Numbered from the stretch's first letter, positions 39,959 through 49,685 are shown. The stretch is DNA of 64,000 nucleotides from Planctomycetota bacterium (GCA_016872725.1 VGZC01000022.1:16749-80748); one strand, 5' to 3'. Translations and numbers: made by a program. The notes: a model not told the origin generated them from the sequence alone.

Positions 39959-41881
39959 TCAGCGGGACGGCGACCAGCCCGAAGCCGAGTCGCTCGGCGC
40001 GCTGGAGTCGGTAGGGGATCGAGGCGTTGGAGGAGCGGCGACCTTGAGGTACGCGTCGATCCATGCCTTTCCGCGGTCCGCTTCCTCGATGTTCCCCGCG
40101 GACCGATGGATGTTGACGATCCAATTGCGGACGGGAACGGCTGTCGGATCGCGTTGCAGGGCCTCTTGCGCCGATGCGATGGCCTCGGGGACGCGGTCAA
40201 GCACTTGTAGAGCGCGGGCCCGCATGAAATGAGGCTCGGGAAGATCGGGGTTCGCCGCGATCATTCGATCGGCGTATTCCAGAAACGCGCGCGGGTCCCC
40301 GTTCGCCGCCGACAGGAGGGCCAGCGCGCGCAGGCTCGGTCCCCGGTCGGGTTGCAACGCGACGGCCCGCTGCCAACACGCGATCCCCCGCTCGGTGTCC
40401 TGAACCACCATGTAACAGGCCGCCAACGGATCGAGGACGGCGATGTCGTCGCCCGTGGCCGCCGCGCCGACCGGGTCCAGTTCCCGGATCGCGAACCGCG
40501 CCAACTCGATGCTCCCCGTGGCGACCGCCTCGGTGGCCATGGCCACTCCCCGTGCTCGCCGCAGATCCGTTTCGCTCACCGATCCCCCGTCGATTCCGAA
40601 TACGGCGAACCGTTCCCGCAGCGAGACCGGCGGAAGCGGTTTCGACGGTCGATTTCGAAAATCGCGGAAGATCCGATGGTCGCTGATCGCCGTGTGGGGA
40701 ATGAAGCTCGAGATCTCGGAGGGCATATGGCACGCGACGCACGAGCCGGACGCGGGAGGCGCCTGTCGCGTCTCCTCGGCGACGCTGCAACCTCGATCGG
40801 CGTGGCATTGGAGGCATCGTTCGCGGTAGTAGACCGCGCGCTGTTCGGCGGAAGGCCGTTCGTGCGGATTGTGGCAACTGATGCATCCCAGCCGGCCGTC
40901 GCTCTCCCGGAAACAGCGGCTCATCATCATCTGCAGGACGATCGACTGGTCGCCCTCGGGCGTATCCGGACGCGTGGAGCCCCGGTCGTAGACGATCAGC
41001 CGGTTCTCGTCGAGCCGCTGGCCGGGGCGGAAATCGTAGAGGTCTCGACCGAGCAGGGGAAGGGTCACTTTGGCTTTCAAATGGCACTGCCAGCAGACGG
41101 CGCCGCGGCGTTCGGGCGCGAGGTCGCCGATCTTCACCATCGGGTCGTCGGGGATCCCCTTCAAACGACGCGCGACATGCTCGCCGCCCGGGCCGTGGCA
41201 CCGTTCACAGCCCACAAAAAGTTCGAGAAACGGCGGATCGACGAACTGGCCCGTATTCGCGCCCCACGATTCCATGCGGCCCGCGTGGCAGTACAGCCAG
41301 CCTTCGAGCAGTTGGTATTGGAATCGGCTATGGGTCCACGGCTTGTATCCGGGCGAAAGGCCCCATGACTGCGACTGCGTGTACCACGAGATGGGCGATT
41401 GATAGAGTCGGCCCTCGCGGTTGATCACATATCCGCGCCCCCGTACGCCCGACCCGATGGCGAACATGACGCGCGCGGAATCATCGTACAACACCCCACC
41501 CCGCTCGTCGCGCACCCGTTCGTGATGCACGACCTTTCCGTCAACCTGTTCCATGAAATAGTCTCGCCCGTCCGCCGTTTCGAACCGCGTGTCGGCGAAG
41601 TTCTCGATCGGCGTCGCGTTCTCGATTCGGCACATCGACCGACCCATTCCGTGCGTCGTCGTGTACGTATCGTATTGCCGCGGGTGGCAATCGCGGCAGG
41701 CCTGGCTGCCGAGGTAGTCGCCGTCCGGACGAGCGATCCGTTCCCGGCGCGCGACCGGCGCGCTGCGAACGGGCGGCTCCCCGTTGTTCGGGCGCTTCAG
41801 GGAATGCCAGACGCCCGCCCCGACCAGCGCCGCCGCAACGATCGCCAACGTCCAATTCAATCCGCGCACGGGATGCTCCAT
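39959..41881 (-). CDS. Membrane-anchored six-heme c-type cytochrome with TPR domain
   Basis: A 640-residue protein with an N-terminal membrane anchor (LAIVAAALVGAGVW, residues 11-24). It has six CxxCH heme motifs, CRDCH near 62, CERCH, CWQCH, CISCH, CLQCH and CVACH, within the first about 400 residues. Several extra histidines (for example in THGMGRS and IPHTAISDH) could be distal ligands. The C-terminal about 180 residues form TPR-like helices (for example RGIACWQRAVALQPDRG). Multiheme cytochromes with a TPR tail are probably periplasmic electron carriers or redox enzymes. No partner oxidoreductase is nearby, so the reaction is unknown. The gene lies next to cinA in convergent orientation. 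Confidence 0.86.
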   Translation of the reverse strand: MEHPVRGLNWTLAIVAAALVGAGVWHSLKRPNNGEPPVRSAPVARRERIARPDGDYLGSQACRDCHPRQYDTYTTTHGMGRSMCRIENATPIENFADTRFETADGRDYFMEQVDGKVVHHERVRDERGGVLYDDSARVMFAIGSGVRGRGYVINREGRLYQSPISWYTQSQSWGLSPGYKPWTHSRFQYQLLEGWLYCHAGRMESWGANTGQFVDPPFLELFVGCERCHGPGGEHVARRLKGIPDDPMVKIGDLAPERRGAVCWQCHLKAKVTLPLLGRDLYDFRPGQRLDENRLIVYDRGSTRPDTPEGDQSIVLQMMMSRCFRESDGRLGCISCHNPHERPSAEQRAVYYRERCLQCHADRGCSVAEETRQAPPASGSCVACHMPSEISSFIPHTAISDHRIFRDFRNRPSKPLPPVSLRERFAVFGIDGGSVSETDLRRARGVAMATEAVATGSIELARFAIRELDPVGAAATGDDIAVLDPLAACYMVVQDTERGIACWQRAVALQPDRGPSLRALALLSAANGDPRAFLEYADRMIAANPDLPEPHFMRARALQVLDRVPEAIASAQEALQRDPTAVPVRNWIVNIHRSAGNIEEADRGKAWIDAYLKVAAPPTPRSPTDSSAPSDSASGWSPSR

Positions 41882-42086
41882 TCCAAGGGTACTCGGTATT
41901 TTGCCGTAAGATCGTCTCCATGACGATAGACGCGCGCGGAGGATTCCCGGGCCCGCGGGTCGATTCGAGTCTGGGTCGGGTACGCGTACGCGCTCGGCGG
42001 CGCGGACGGCGCCTGTGAACGGCCGGACCTGTTCGCTTCTCGGGCCATTGGCCTCGCGGAATTCGATCGGTCGTTCGTGAATCGAG

Positions 42087-42116
42087 TTGACGGGCGCGGG
42101 GGGATCCCGCTAGAGT
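42087..42116 (+). promoter_or_regulatory. Probable promoter of the 138-residue gene
   Basis: TTGACG (42087-42092) and TAGAGT (42111-42116) are separated by 18 bases, very like the HAD-gene promoter at 9785. The expected start is near 42123, giving a leader of about 94 nt. The 335-base divergent spacer (41882-42216) holds nothing else that I recognise apart from a GTACGCGTAC palindrome near 41980. Confidence 0.52.
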
Positions 42117-42216
42117 GATGAAGTCCCGGAAGAGCACGACCGAAACGGCCCGTGGATTGTGGTCCGGTCATCGCACTTGCCATCCGCGGGCCGCGTTTGC
42201 GGGAGGAGGACTAGCA

Positions 42217-42633
42217 ATGACGGTTCGTGAGTCCGACACGAGCGGACTGGCGTCGGGGTGTTATCAGGAATTGCGGACGCAGCTCGATCGCCTTGGCAAC
42301 TGTGTTGCGACGACGCGAAGCGATCCCGAAGAGATTTTGTTCGCGCTTCGCAAACTGCAGCGCGCGATGATCGTCCGATTCGCGCGGGAGCTCGCCTGGC
42401 ATCAGTCGCGTGTCGGTCAATGTCCGTGGCTGGAGCCGGATGTCCGGAAGCTTGAATCCCGCCACGATCGGCTCATGGCCGAAGTCGCGTCGATCCAGGC
42501 AAGCAGCGATCGCCATCCGCTCCATGTCTGCACGCGGGTCGCGGACCTCGCCGAGCGACTCATGGAGCATGAGACGGCCGAACGGCGGCTTTACGACGCG
42601 TTGGCGAGCGCCGAAACGGTCAACGCCCTCTGA
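42217..42633 (+). CDS. Small helical protein of unknown function
   Basis: A 138-residue soluble protein predicted to be mostly helical, with many His, Arg and Glu residues (for example LRKLQRAMIVRFARELAWHQ, ESRHDRLMAEVASIQ, ERLMEHETAERRLYDAL). The pattern of spaced His and Glu recalls four-helix bundle proteins such as hemerythrin-like domains, but the canonical ligand spacing is not evident, so I leave it unassigned. The ATG at 42217 follows GGGAGGAGG and lies downstream of a promoter that excludes an earlier in-frame ATG at 42115. A 16-bp repeat array follows it. Confidence 0.6.
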   Translation: MTVRESDTSGLASGCYQELRTQLDRLGNCVATTRSDPEEILFALRKLQRAMIVRFARELAWHQSRVGQCPWLEPDVRKLESRHDRLMAEVASIQASSDRHPLHVCTRVADLAERLMEHETAERRLYDALASAETVNAL

Positions 42634-42650
42634 ACCGTCGAGACCCGCGC

Positions 42651-42773
42651 CGGACGGTGTTGTCGCCGGACGGTGTTGTCGCCGGACGGTGTTGTCGCCG
42701 GACGGTGTTGTCGCCGGACGGTGTTGTCGCCGGACGGTGTTGTCGCCGGACGGTGTTGTCGCCGGACGGTGTT
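42651..42773. repeat. 16-bp tandem repeat array
   Basis: Seven exact head-to-tail copies of CGGACGGTGTTGTCGC begin at 42651, 42667, 42683, 42699, 42715, 42731 and 42747. A truncated eighth copy is at 42763-42773. It fills the spacer between two convergent genes (ends at 42633 and 42831). Perfect identity between copies implies recent expansion or ongoing slippage. There are no spacers, so it is not CRISPR. Confidence 0.97.
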
Positions 42774-42830
42774 GGGGGTGACTTGGGCGTCGGGACGGGG
42801 TTGGCGGGGCCCGCCGGGCCCGAGCGCGCG

Positions 42831-44228
42831 TCATTCGATCGACGGTCGATCGCCGACAACGATGGCGAGCTCGATTTCGTCACCGTCGCGCAGCAACCGC
42901 AACGTCGCGCCGGTGCCGATCTGAGTTCCGGCGACGAGCCGGCTGAGTGTCGATGGATTGGTGATTTCCTCGCCGTTCCATCCGACGATGACGTCACCGG
43001 CTCGAACGCCCGCGTCGCGAGCGGGCGAGTTGCCGTCGATTTCAACGACATGGGTGACGAGCACGCCGTGCGGGTGGGCCATCCGGAGGCGGTCGGCCAG
43101 CGCATCGGACACATCGTCCATCTGAACGCCGAGCCAACCTCGGGCGACTCGGCCGTCGCGCACGAGTCGTTCGAAGACGTCGCGGGCGACATGGCTGGGT
43201 ACCGCGAAGCTGACACCTTGATACGCTTCGCCGACGATGGCCGTATTGATTCCGATGACGCGGCCTTGTTCGTCGACGAGCGGACCTCCACTGTTTCCCG
43301 GATTGACGGCGGCGTCGGTTTGGAGGAAATCCTGATAGGGAGTTCCCGCGATGCCGCCGCGGTGCTTGGCGCTCAGGATGCCGAGCGTGACCGTGCGTTG
43401 TAGGCCGAACGGGCTTCCGGCGGCCCAGACGAGCGAGCCGACGTCGATACGGTGGCTATCACCCCAGGATGCCGCCGTCAATCGATCGGCGTCGACCTTG
43501 AGCACGGCGAGGTCGGAGGGTCCGTCGTAGCCGACGAGCTGCGCGCCGACGCGCCGGCCGTCACTGAGCCCCACTCGAATTTCGCTCGCGCCGCGCACGA
43601 CATGGTAGTTCGTCAGAATGAAGCCCGACGCATCGACGATGACGCCGGACCCTTGTCCGGACCGATCGTGTTCGGGATGCCCAAAAAAGACGGACGGTTC
43701 GGTCGCCACTTCCGCCGTCGCCGTTTCCACGTTGATATGCACGACGCTCGGACCGATCCGTTTGCTGACGCGCTGACCGGCGTTGGAGATCTCGGCGGTC
43801 GGATCGGAAACGAGCGCGGCGCCGGCGGCCTCGTATTCCGCCCGTTCGCGCCCCCGCGTGATCGCGTATTGGATCTCCTCGGCGAACCACGGCACAAAAT
43901 ACCGCACGCCGACCATCAGCAATACGACGGCCGCCATCCAGAGGAACCGGGGAAGCGGTTCGGAGGATTGCGCGCGAGCCGGCCCGATGTGTGTCGCCGC
44001 CGGAGCGCCGACACGCGTCGCGGCGACGCGGTCGGTATCGAGCGGACCGTCGATCGGAACGGGTACCGCCGCCTGATGATCGGCGGGCGGTGGAGGAACC
44101 GGGGATCCCGTGGGTGCGCGCATGATCGGATGCTTCACCGGAGAAAAGAACCGATGTCCCGAACGATCCTCGGCAACGGATGCGCGGCGGGACGGGCCCG
44201 CCGAACGAACCTCGCGATCCTCCTTCAT
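42831..44228 (-). CDS. Membrane-anchored HtrA/DegS-type serine protease with PDZ domain
   Basis: A 465-residue trypsin-like protease. After a Pro/Arg-rich cytoplasmic tail of about 90 residues there is one membrane segment ([17 protein letters not shown]). The protease domain has the complete triad: His in LTNYHVVRG, Asp in SDLAVLKV and Ser in NPGNSGGPL. One C-terminal PDZ domain carries [10 protein letters not shown] and [13 protein letters not shown]. The layout resembles DegS/HtrA quality-control proteases facing the periplasm. The chosen ATG at 44228 follows AAGGGCG. An upstream in-frame ATG at 44270 lies inside the promoter. ATG 44126 is another option. Confidence 0.87.
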   Translation of the reverse strand: MKEDREVRSAGPSRRASVAEDRSGHRFFSPVKHPIMRAPTGSPVPPPPADHQAAVPVPIDGPLDTDRVAATRVGAPAATHIGPARAQSSEPLPRFLWMAAVVLLMVGVRYFVPWFAEEIQYAITRGRERAEYEAAGAALVSDPTAEISNAGQRVSKRIGPSVVHINVETATAEVATEPSVFFGHPEHDRSGQGSGVIVDASGFILTNYHVVRGASEIRVGLSDGRRVGAQLVGYDGPSDLAVLKVDADRLTAASWGDSHRIDVGSLVWAAGSPFGLQRTVTLGILSAKHRGGIAGTPYQDFLQTDAAVNPGNSGGPLVDEQGRVIGINTAIVGEAYQGVSFAVPSHVARDVFERLVRDGRVARGWLGVQMDDVSDALADRLRMAHPHGVLVTHVVEIDGNSPARDAGVRAGDVIVGWNGEEITNPSTLSRLVAGTQIGTGATLRLLRDGDEIELAIVVGDRPSIE

Positions 44229-44241
44229 CGGAACGCCCTTC

Positions 44242-44270
44242 TTTATACCGGGACGGGTACCATTCGTCAA
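44242..44270 (-). promoter_or_regulatory. Strong promoter just upstream of the HtrA-type protease
   Basis: On the minus strand TTGACG (44270-44265) and TATAAA (44247-44242) are exactly 17 bases apart. The expected start is at about 44235, only about 7 nt before the ATG at 44228. The transcript would then be almost leaderless, or translation would begin at a downstream codon. Confidence 0.68.
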
Positions 44271-44551
44271 AGAACTCGGCCGGAAGACGCGAGCCGAGCG
44301 GGTGGATCGTTCGGGTTTCGGGCGGCCTGGCAGGGCTGATACGTTCTATGGTAATCGCCGCGGGAAACGCGGCAAATCGGCCGGGCGCGGCCGGAACAAC
44401 CGGCGTCCTCGTCCCATTTCACCGGGGCCTGGGATTGAGCCCACAACGAACGGCGACGGCCCGGGGAGATAGGCGGCCGACTTCGCCGCGCTACCCCACT
44501 CGCCGCTCTTCGCGAAATCGAAGACAATGCGCCGCGTCGAAGGGAGGTGCC

Positions 44552-45097
44552 ATGGAACCATTCCACGGAACGACCATCCTGTCGGTTCGGCGCGGCGGTC
44601 GCGTCGCGATGGGGGGGGACGGGCAGGTCACGCTCGGTTCGGCCATCATGAAGGCCGACGCGGTCAAGATCCGAAGGCTGGCCGGCGGCGAGGTCCTTTG
44701 CGGATTCGCGGGAGCGAGCGCGGATGCGTTCGCACTGCTCGAGCGGTTCGAGGCGAAACTGAAGGATTACCCGGCGAACGTGCCCCGAGCGGCGACGGAG
44801 CTCGCCAAGGAGTGGCGGACGGACCGCGCTCTGCGGCGTCTCGAGGCCTTGCTCGCCGTCGCCGACGCGCGGTGTTCGCTGCTGGTCAGCGGTACCGGGG
44901 ACGTGATCCAGCCGTCCGATGGGGTCATCGGAATCGGGTCGGGAGGCCACTACGCGGTCGCCGCCGCGCGCGGTCTGCTCGCCCACTCGTCACTCGCCGC
45001 CGCCGAATTGGTGCGCGCTTCGCTTGAAATCGCGGCCGGCATCGATATCTACACGAATATGCAGATCATGGTGGAGGAACTCGTTTGTCCGCATTGA
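44552..45097 (+). CDS. hslV: ATP-dependent protease subunit HslV
   Basis: A 181-residue proteasome-like peptidase. It starts MEPFHG and then [10 protein letters not shown], where the first Thr (residue 7) is the expected N-terminal nucleophile after removal of a six-residue propeptide. [38 protein letters not shown] and AIGSGG-like segments (here IGIGSGG) match HslV closely. HslV forms a double hexamer with HslU and degrades misfolded proteins. E. coli HslV has only Met before the Thr, so the short propeptide is a difference, as in several other phyla. ATG at 44552 follows GGGAGG. It overlaps hslU by 13 bases. Confidence 0.95.
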   Translation: MEPFHGTTILSVRRGGRVAMGGDGQVTLGSAIMKADAVKIRRLAGGEVLCGFAGASADAFALLERFEAKLKDYPANVPRAATELAKEWRTDRALRRLEALLAVADARCSLLVSGTGDVIQPSDGVIGIGSGGHYAVAAARGLLAHSSLAAAELVRASLEIAAGIDIYTNMQIMVEELVCPH

Positions 45098-46461
45098 AAC
45101 GCCGCGAATCGGAAGCCGAGGAATCCTCGATCGATTTTACGTGGACGCCGACCCGGATCGTCGCCGAACTGGACCGGCATATCGTCGGGCAGCACGACGC
45201 CAAACGGGCGGTCGCGATCGCCGTCCGAAACCGATGGCGCCGCCAACAGCTCCCCGAGCCGATGCGGCTCGAAGTCACGCCCAAGAACATCCTCATGATC
45301 GGACCCACGGGAGTCGGGAAAACCGAGATCGCGCGCCGCCTCGCGCGGATGACCGGCGCTCCGTTTCTGAAAGTCGAGGCATCCAAATACACCGAGGTCG
45401 GCTACTACGGGCGCGACGTCGAGAGCATGATCCGCGACCTTGTGGAGAACGCGGTCAATCTGGTCCGCCAACGCGAACGCGCATCGGTCGAGACCGAAGC
45501 GCGCGAACGGGCGGAGACCCGACTCTTGGACCTGCTCGGCCCACCCCCCCCGATCGACGATGATGAGGAGACCGACTCGCGCGCGGGGCGCGAGCGCGCC
45601 CGCGAGAAGATGCGGGCGATGCTCGCCGCCGGCGAATTGGAGGATCGGCGCGTCGAACTCGCCATCGAACAAAAAGCGACGCCGCTCATGGTCGGCGGGG
45701 TCGGCGTCGAACAGATGGACGTCGATCTCCAAGGCATGCTCGAAAAAATCCTGCCCCGCAACACCGTGCGGCGGGAATTGACGGTCCGCGAAGCCCGCGA
45801 CTTCCTCTTCAATCAGGAATGCGACGCGCTCCTCGACCCCGCCAAGATCCATGGCCAGGCCGTGGCGCTCACCGAGAATTCCGGAATCGTGTTCATCGAC
45901 GAGATCGACAAGGTCGTCGCGAGCGAGTCGCGCGGCGCCGACGTTTCACGCCAGGGCGTGCAGCGCGACCTGCTGCCGATCGTCGAGGGAACCGCGGTCA
46001 ACACGCGCTATGGGCATGTCCGCACCGACTACATCCTCTTCATCGCGGCGGGCGCGTTCCATCGGAATCGCCCAAGCGATCTCATGCCCGAACTCCAAGG
46101 ACGGTTCCCGATCCGCGTCGAACTCAAAGACCTCGATCAGGATGATTTCGTCCGCATCCTCCGGGAACCCAGCAGCTCCTTGACTCGCCAATACGCCGCG
46201 CTGATCGGCACCGAGAATGTCCAGATCGAGTTCGCTTCCGACGGCATCGAATCGATCGCGGCGTTCGCCTTCCGCGTCAATCAGACCACGCAGAACATCG
46301 GTGCCCGACGGCTCGCGACCATCCTCGAACGGCTTCTCGACGAGATCAGTTTTCAAGCGCCCGAACGGAAGGGCCAGACATATCTGATCGACGCCGATTA
46401 TGTCCAACGGCGTCTCCAGACGTTCGTCGACGACCAGGACCTGAGCCGATTCATCTTGTGA
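45085..46461 (+). CDS. hslU: ATP-dependent protease ATPase subunit HslU
   Basis: A 458-residue AAA+ unfoldase. Walker A is GPTGVGKTE near residue 74, Walker B is IVFIDEID near 271, and the pore and subunit contact sequences [16 protein letters not shown] and [11 protein letters not shown] are standard. The intermediate (I) domain lies between about 120 and 250. The C-terminal tail ends FIL, close to the usual RFIL that inserts into HslV. The start is a TTG at 45085 inside the end of hslV, preceded by GGTGGAGGA, so the two are translationally coupled. Confidence 0.95.
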   Translation: MSALKRRESEAEESSIDFTWTPTRIVAELDRHIVGQHDAKRAVAIAVRNRWRRQQLPEPMRLEVTPKNILMIGPTGVGKTEIARRLARMTGAPFLKVEASKYTEVGYYGRDVESMIRDLVENAVNLVRQRERASVETEARERAETRLLDLLGPPPPIDDDEETDSRAGRERAREKMRAMLAAGELEDRRVELAIEQKATPLMVGGVGVEQMDVDLQGMLEKILPRNTVRRELTVREARDFLFNQECDALLDPAKIHGQAVALTENSGIVFIDEIDKVVASESRGADVSRQGVQRDLLPIVEGTAVNTRYGHVRTDYILFIAAGAFHRNRPSDLMPELQGRFPIRVELKDLDQDDFVRILREPSSSLTRQYAALIGTENVQIEFASDGIESIAAFAFRVNQTTQNIGARRLATILERLLDEISFQAPERKGQTYLIDADYVQRRLQTFVDDQDLSRFIL

Positions 46462-46470
46462 ATCGAGTGT

Positions 46471-47031
46471 TCAGGACGTCGAGCCTGGGGACGCATCGCT
46501 CGATGCGTTGCCCGTCGGGCGGTGGGCCGAGGATTCCGGTTGGCTTCGAAGGCGTTCCGCCAACCCAAGGACGACGCCGCGCGACACCCGATCGTGGGCT
46601 CGGACCGTGAACCGGCGACGGTCATCCGCGCCGAGGATTTCGATCCGAATCTCGAGAAGGGGCGGAACGAGGAAGTGTGCGAACCGGTCCGCCCATTCGA
46701 TCAGCGTCCAACCCGAACTCGACGTCCATTCCTCGACGCCCAGTTCATGCCACGCGTCGTCGTCGGAGACCCGGTAGGCATCGAGATGATGGATGGGTAC
46801 TCGGCCCAGGTAGTGCCGGCAGAGCACGAACGTCGGGCTCGCGACCGACCGGGGCGGAACCCCCGACGACTCGGCAAGTGCCCGGACGAACCGCGTCTTT
46901 CCCGAGCCCAGGGGACCGATCAGCGCCACGGTGATGCGCGGAGGCAAGCGACCGGCGATGCGTCGAGCCAGGTCCTCGGTTCCGACCTCGCCCACGACCG
47001 TCTCGATGTATTCGACGCTGGCCAACGTCAA
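46471..47031 (-). CDS. tsaE: tRNA threonylcarbamoyladenosine biosynthesis ATPase TsaE
   Basis: A 186-residue P-loop protein of the TsaE family needed for the t6A modification of ANN-decoding tRNAs. Walker A is GPLGSGKTRF near residue 40. ASPTFVLCRHY and the LIEWADRF segment are family hallmarks. The C-terminal 35 residues are disordered-looking. I chose TTG 47031, which shares TTGA with the thiL stop. An upstream in-frame start at 47094 would add basic residues inside thiL. It converges on hslU with a 9-base gap. Confidence 0.86.
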   Translation of the reverse strand: MTLASVEYIETVVGEVGTEDLARRIAGRLPPRITVALIGPLGSGKTRFVRALAESSGVPPRSVASPTFVLCRHYLGRVPIHHLDAYRVSDDDAWHELGVEEWTSSSGWTLIEWADRFAHFLVPPLLEIRIEILGADDRRRFTVRAHDRVSRGVVLGLAERLRSQPESSAHRPTGNASSDASPGSTS

Positions 47032-47951
47032 GTTCCATGCCGATAGCCGACGGGTTCGAGCGGGCGGCGCGTGCCGTCGGGATCTTCGAGCCACAGGCCG
47101 GGTTCCGGGACAAAACGGCCGACGACGACAAGCGGCGTTTCCGGTGTCGCTTCCGCGACCAGCCTCGCGACTTCGCTCGGCGGAACGGCGAACAGCAATT
47201 CAAAATCCTCTCCGTCGCCCAAGGCGTGCCACAACGGATCGCGCCCGCTGATCGTCGATTCGGACACCGCGTCGCCGTGGATCGGTATCTGTTTGGCTTC
47301 GAGCAGGGCGCCGCAACCGCTCGCTTTCGCGACGCGCCACAGATCGAGGGCCAATCCGTCGCTGATGTCGCACCCCGCGTGCAACGTGAATCCGGCGCGG
47401 AGGCGGATTGCCGTCTCGATGCGGGGGACGAAGTCGAGATGCCTTCCCCGGAGACTTCCCCCCAACGGCCCCGTCACGACGATCGCATCGCCCGGATGCG
47501 CGCCCGACCGCGTCAGCGCCCTACCTTTGCCGCACCGGCCGACGACCGTCACGTCAATGACCGCCGGCCCACGCCAGCAGTTCGTATCGCCCCCGGCGAT
47601 TTCGCATCCGAACCGCCGGGCCAAGGGCAGCATGCCCCCGAGGAGGCCCCGAGCCAACTCGGCCGCGTTGTCGTTCGGAAGCGCGGCCGAAACGAAAGCC
47701 GCGACCGGCTCGGCCGCCATCGCCGCAATGTCACTCAGGCTCACGGCGAGACACTTCCGCCCCACACGCTCCGCAGCCTGTTCGGACAGCTTGAAATGCG
47801 TCCCATCCATCAACATGTCGGTCGTCACGACCCATTCCTGATTGGAACCGGCGTCGAGCACCGCCGCGTCGTCGCCGATGCCGATCCGCACGGCGGGATG
47901 GCGCGGAGCGGGAATCTGTCGGGTGAGCCAATCGATGAATTCGAGTTCCAT
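47028..47951 (-). CDS. thiL: Thiamine-monophosphate kinase
   Basis: A 307-residue ThiL that phosphorylates thiamine phosphate to thiamine diphosphate, the cofactor needed among others by AceE at the start of this window. IGIGDDAAVL near residue 22, TTDMLMDGTHF near 43, VSLSDIAAMAA near 70 and AGGDTN near 119 match the ATP and metal-binding segments. CDISDGLALDL near 195 and GDGEDFELLF near 250 complete the family pattern. The ATG at 47951 gives the usual length and lies 14 bases after the htrA-type gene on the same strand. Its stop overlaps the tsaE start. Confidence 0.93.
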   Translation of the reverse strand: MELEFIDWLTRQIPAPRHPAVRIGIGDDAAVLDAGSNQEWVVTTDMLMDGTHFKLSEQAAERVGRKCLAVSLSDIAAMAAEPVAAFVSAALPNDNAAELARGLLGGMLPLARRFGCEIAGGDTNCWRGPAVIDVTVVGRCGKGRALTRSGAHPGDAIVVTGPLGGSLRGRHLDFVPRIETAIRLRAGFTLHAGCDISDGLALDLWRVAKASGCGALLEAKQIPIHGDAVSESTISGRDPLWHALGDGEDFELLFAVPPSEVARLVAEATPETPLVVVGRFVPEPGLWLEDPDGTRRPLEPVGYRHGT

Positions 47952-47965
47952 GGCCGATCACGGCC

Positions 47966-49321
47966 CTATTCGCTCGACCCGAACGACACGCGCAGATGGC
48001 CGTACAGCGTCTCCTCGCCCCGCAGGACGTAGAACTTGACGGGCTGCGAACTGCGGAATTCCGGATCCTTGATGATATAGGCGACGTGATCGAGCGTGGT
48101 CGTTTCCCATTTGTGGATGCCCACCAGGACATCGCCGCGGCGCACGCCCCGCTGAGCCGCCGGTCCGTCCGCCCGAACCGAGACGACACGCAGGCCCCCA
48201 CGATACCGCGATTCGCCGGCTCCGACAATCGCCGCCGGATCCACGGCGGCCAACTTCAACCCAAGCAGGGACCACACGAGCGACTCGACCGATCCGTTCT
48301 CCCGCGCGGTCGTCGCGGTCTTCGCCAAGTCGCACGACGTCGCCTTCCCGTTCCGCTCGACTTCGACCGCCATCGACTCACCCAGTTTCGCGTCAATCCA
48401 GGCCCGCTCCCAATCCAGCGTGCGGGCGATGTGCATCCCGCCCACGCTCGTCACCACGTCACCGGGCTGCAGCCGCGAAGCGGTCGCGGGGGATTCCGTA
48501 TCCACGTGCGTAACGACGAACCGGCTGACCCGGTCCGCGATCCGCGTTTCACCCCGCACGCCGAGCGAACCGGCACGCTCGGACGCGATCAGTCGCGCCG
48601 CGATCTCCGTGGCTTCGTCGATCGGCAGCGCGAACCCGATTCCCTGAGCGCCGACCCGTACGGCCACATTGATCCCGATCATCTCTCCGTCGATGTTCAG
48701 GAGCGGCCCACCCGAGTTCCCCGGATTGATGCTCGCGTCGGTTTGGATCAGGTCCGGATAGTGTTGCTCCTCGCTGACCTGCACCGAGCGATGGAGCGCG
48801 CTGATGATCCCGCGCGTCACCGTGTGCATATATCCGTACGCGTTCCCGACCGCGATCACTTCCTCACCCGGCATCAGGTCGGATGACGTTCCGATCCGGA
48901 TGACGGGCAGAGGATCGGTCGCGGGGATCTTGATCACGGCCAAGTCGGTCTTCACGTCGTTGGCGACGAGCGTCGCGGTCAGCGTGCGCTCGTCGGCGAG
49001 CGTCACTTTGATCTGACTGACACCGTCGATCACGTGGTAGTTCGTGAGGACATAACCCCGCTCATCGATGAGAATCCCCGTCCCCATGCCGTTGACCTGG
49101 GGCGCCGGACCGGTGGACGCGCCGGCTTGCCGAGGATCGACGCGAACCGACTTGCGACCGTGGATATTGACGACCGATTCCTTGGCCTGCTCGACCGCTT
49201 TCACGATCGCCGTGCGGCGCAGGGCGGAAATTTCCGCCGATTCCAATCGTCGACCGCCGATCCCGAACAAGCCGTTCGCCAGTAGCAATCCAAAGGCGAC
49301 GGATCGAAATCGCTTGGGCAT
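47966..49321 (-). CDS. Periplasmic DegP/HtrA-type serine protease with two PDZ domains
   Basis: A 451-residue exported protease. From ATG 49321 the start MPKRFRSVAFG plus LLLANGLFG looks like a signal peptide. A GTG at 49348 is also in frame. The catalytic triad is complete: His in LTNYHVIDG, Asp in KTDLAVIKI and Ser in NPGNSGGPL. Two PDZ domains follow, with ASRLQPGDVVTSVGG near 285 and AAQRGVRRGDVLVGIH near 405. It is the second HtrA-type protease within 7 kb and lacks a membrane anchor, so it is probably the soluble DegP-like partner. It is followed by thiL and tsaE on the same strand. Confidence 0.9.
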   Translation of the reverse strand: MPKRFRSVAFGLLLANGLFGIGGRRLESAEISALRRTAIVKAVEQAKESVVNIHGRKSVRVDPRQAGASTGPAPQVNGMGTGILIDERGYVLTNYHVIDGVSQIKVTLADERTLTATLVANDVKTDLAVIKIPATDPLPVIRIGTSSDLMPGEEVIAVGNAYGYMHTVTRGIISALHRSVQVSEEQHYPDLIQTDASINPGNSGGPLLNIDGEMIGINVAVRVGAQGIGFALPIDEATEIAARLIASERAGSLGVRGETRIADRVSRFVVTHVDTESPATASRLQPGDVVTSVGGMHIARTLDWERAWIDAKLGESMAVEVERNGKATSCDLAKTATTARENGSVESLVWSLLGLKLAAVDPAAIVGAGESRYRGGLRVVSVRADGPAAQRGVRRGDVLVGIHKWETTTLDHVAYIIKDPEFRSSQPVKFYVLRGEETLYGHLRVSFGSSE

Positions 49322-49685
49322 GAGCGGCTCATCAGCGCGGGTGTTCACGAATTCGGCGGCCCACTCCCGATGAACGGGTACGGCCGGCGCGGCAACGTAC
49401 GGCGATCACGTCCCCTCACAACATCGGCCCATCGCGCCGCGCCCCTTCAAACGCCGCGCGCCGCACCACAAAGTACGATGCAATCCCCCCATTTTTTTCG
49501 GAACGGGGCCGACGGTTGTGCCGTCGAGCCCGCCGAGCGAAACAAATGGGGCCCAAAGGCATCGATTGGGGTCTTGAACGAAAACGGGGCGGATCGTTAC
49601 GGGCGGCACCCGTCGAATCGTTCAAGTTCGACCGGGTCTCCGGCCGAAATACGAGGGAGCCGGGGGGCCGTCGAAGGATCGTGCC
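49322..49685. other. Divergent spacer between the DegP-like gene and a lipoprotein gene
   Basis: 364 bases with no convincing gene. It contains CCCCCC-A-TTTTTTT around 49486-49498 and a short hairpin GACGG/CCGTC near 49511-49525, not arranged as a terminator on either strand. TTGAAC (49575-49580) with TTACGG 17 bases downstream is a weak promoter candidate for the lipoprotein. Confidence 0.35.

Noticed and set aside
42651..42773. CRISPR array or coding repeat
   Set aside because: The units are contiguous with no spacers, so this is not CRISPR. All frames are open only because the unit length is not a multiple of three, which explains the spurious ORFs on both strands.
42807..42821. GGGCCC-gcc-GGGCCC as a terminator after the HtrA-type gene
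   Set aside because: The stem is short and self-complementary and no T-run follows on either strand.
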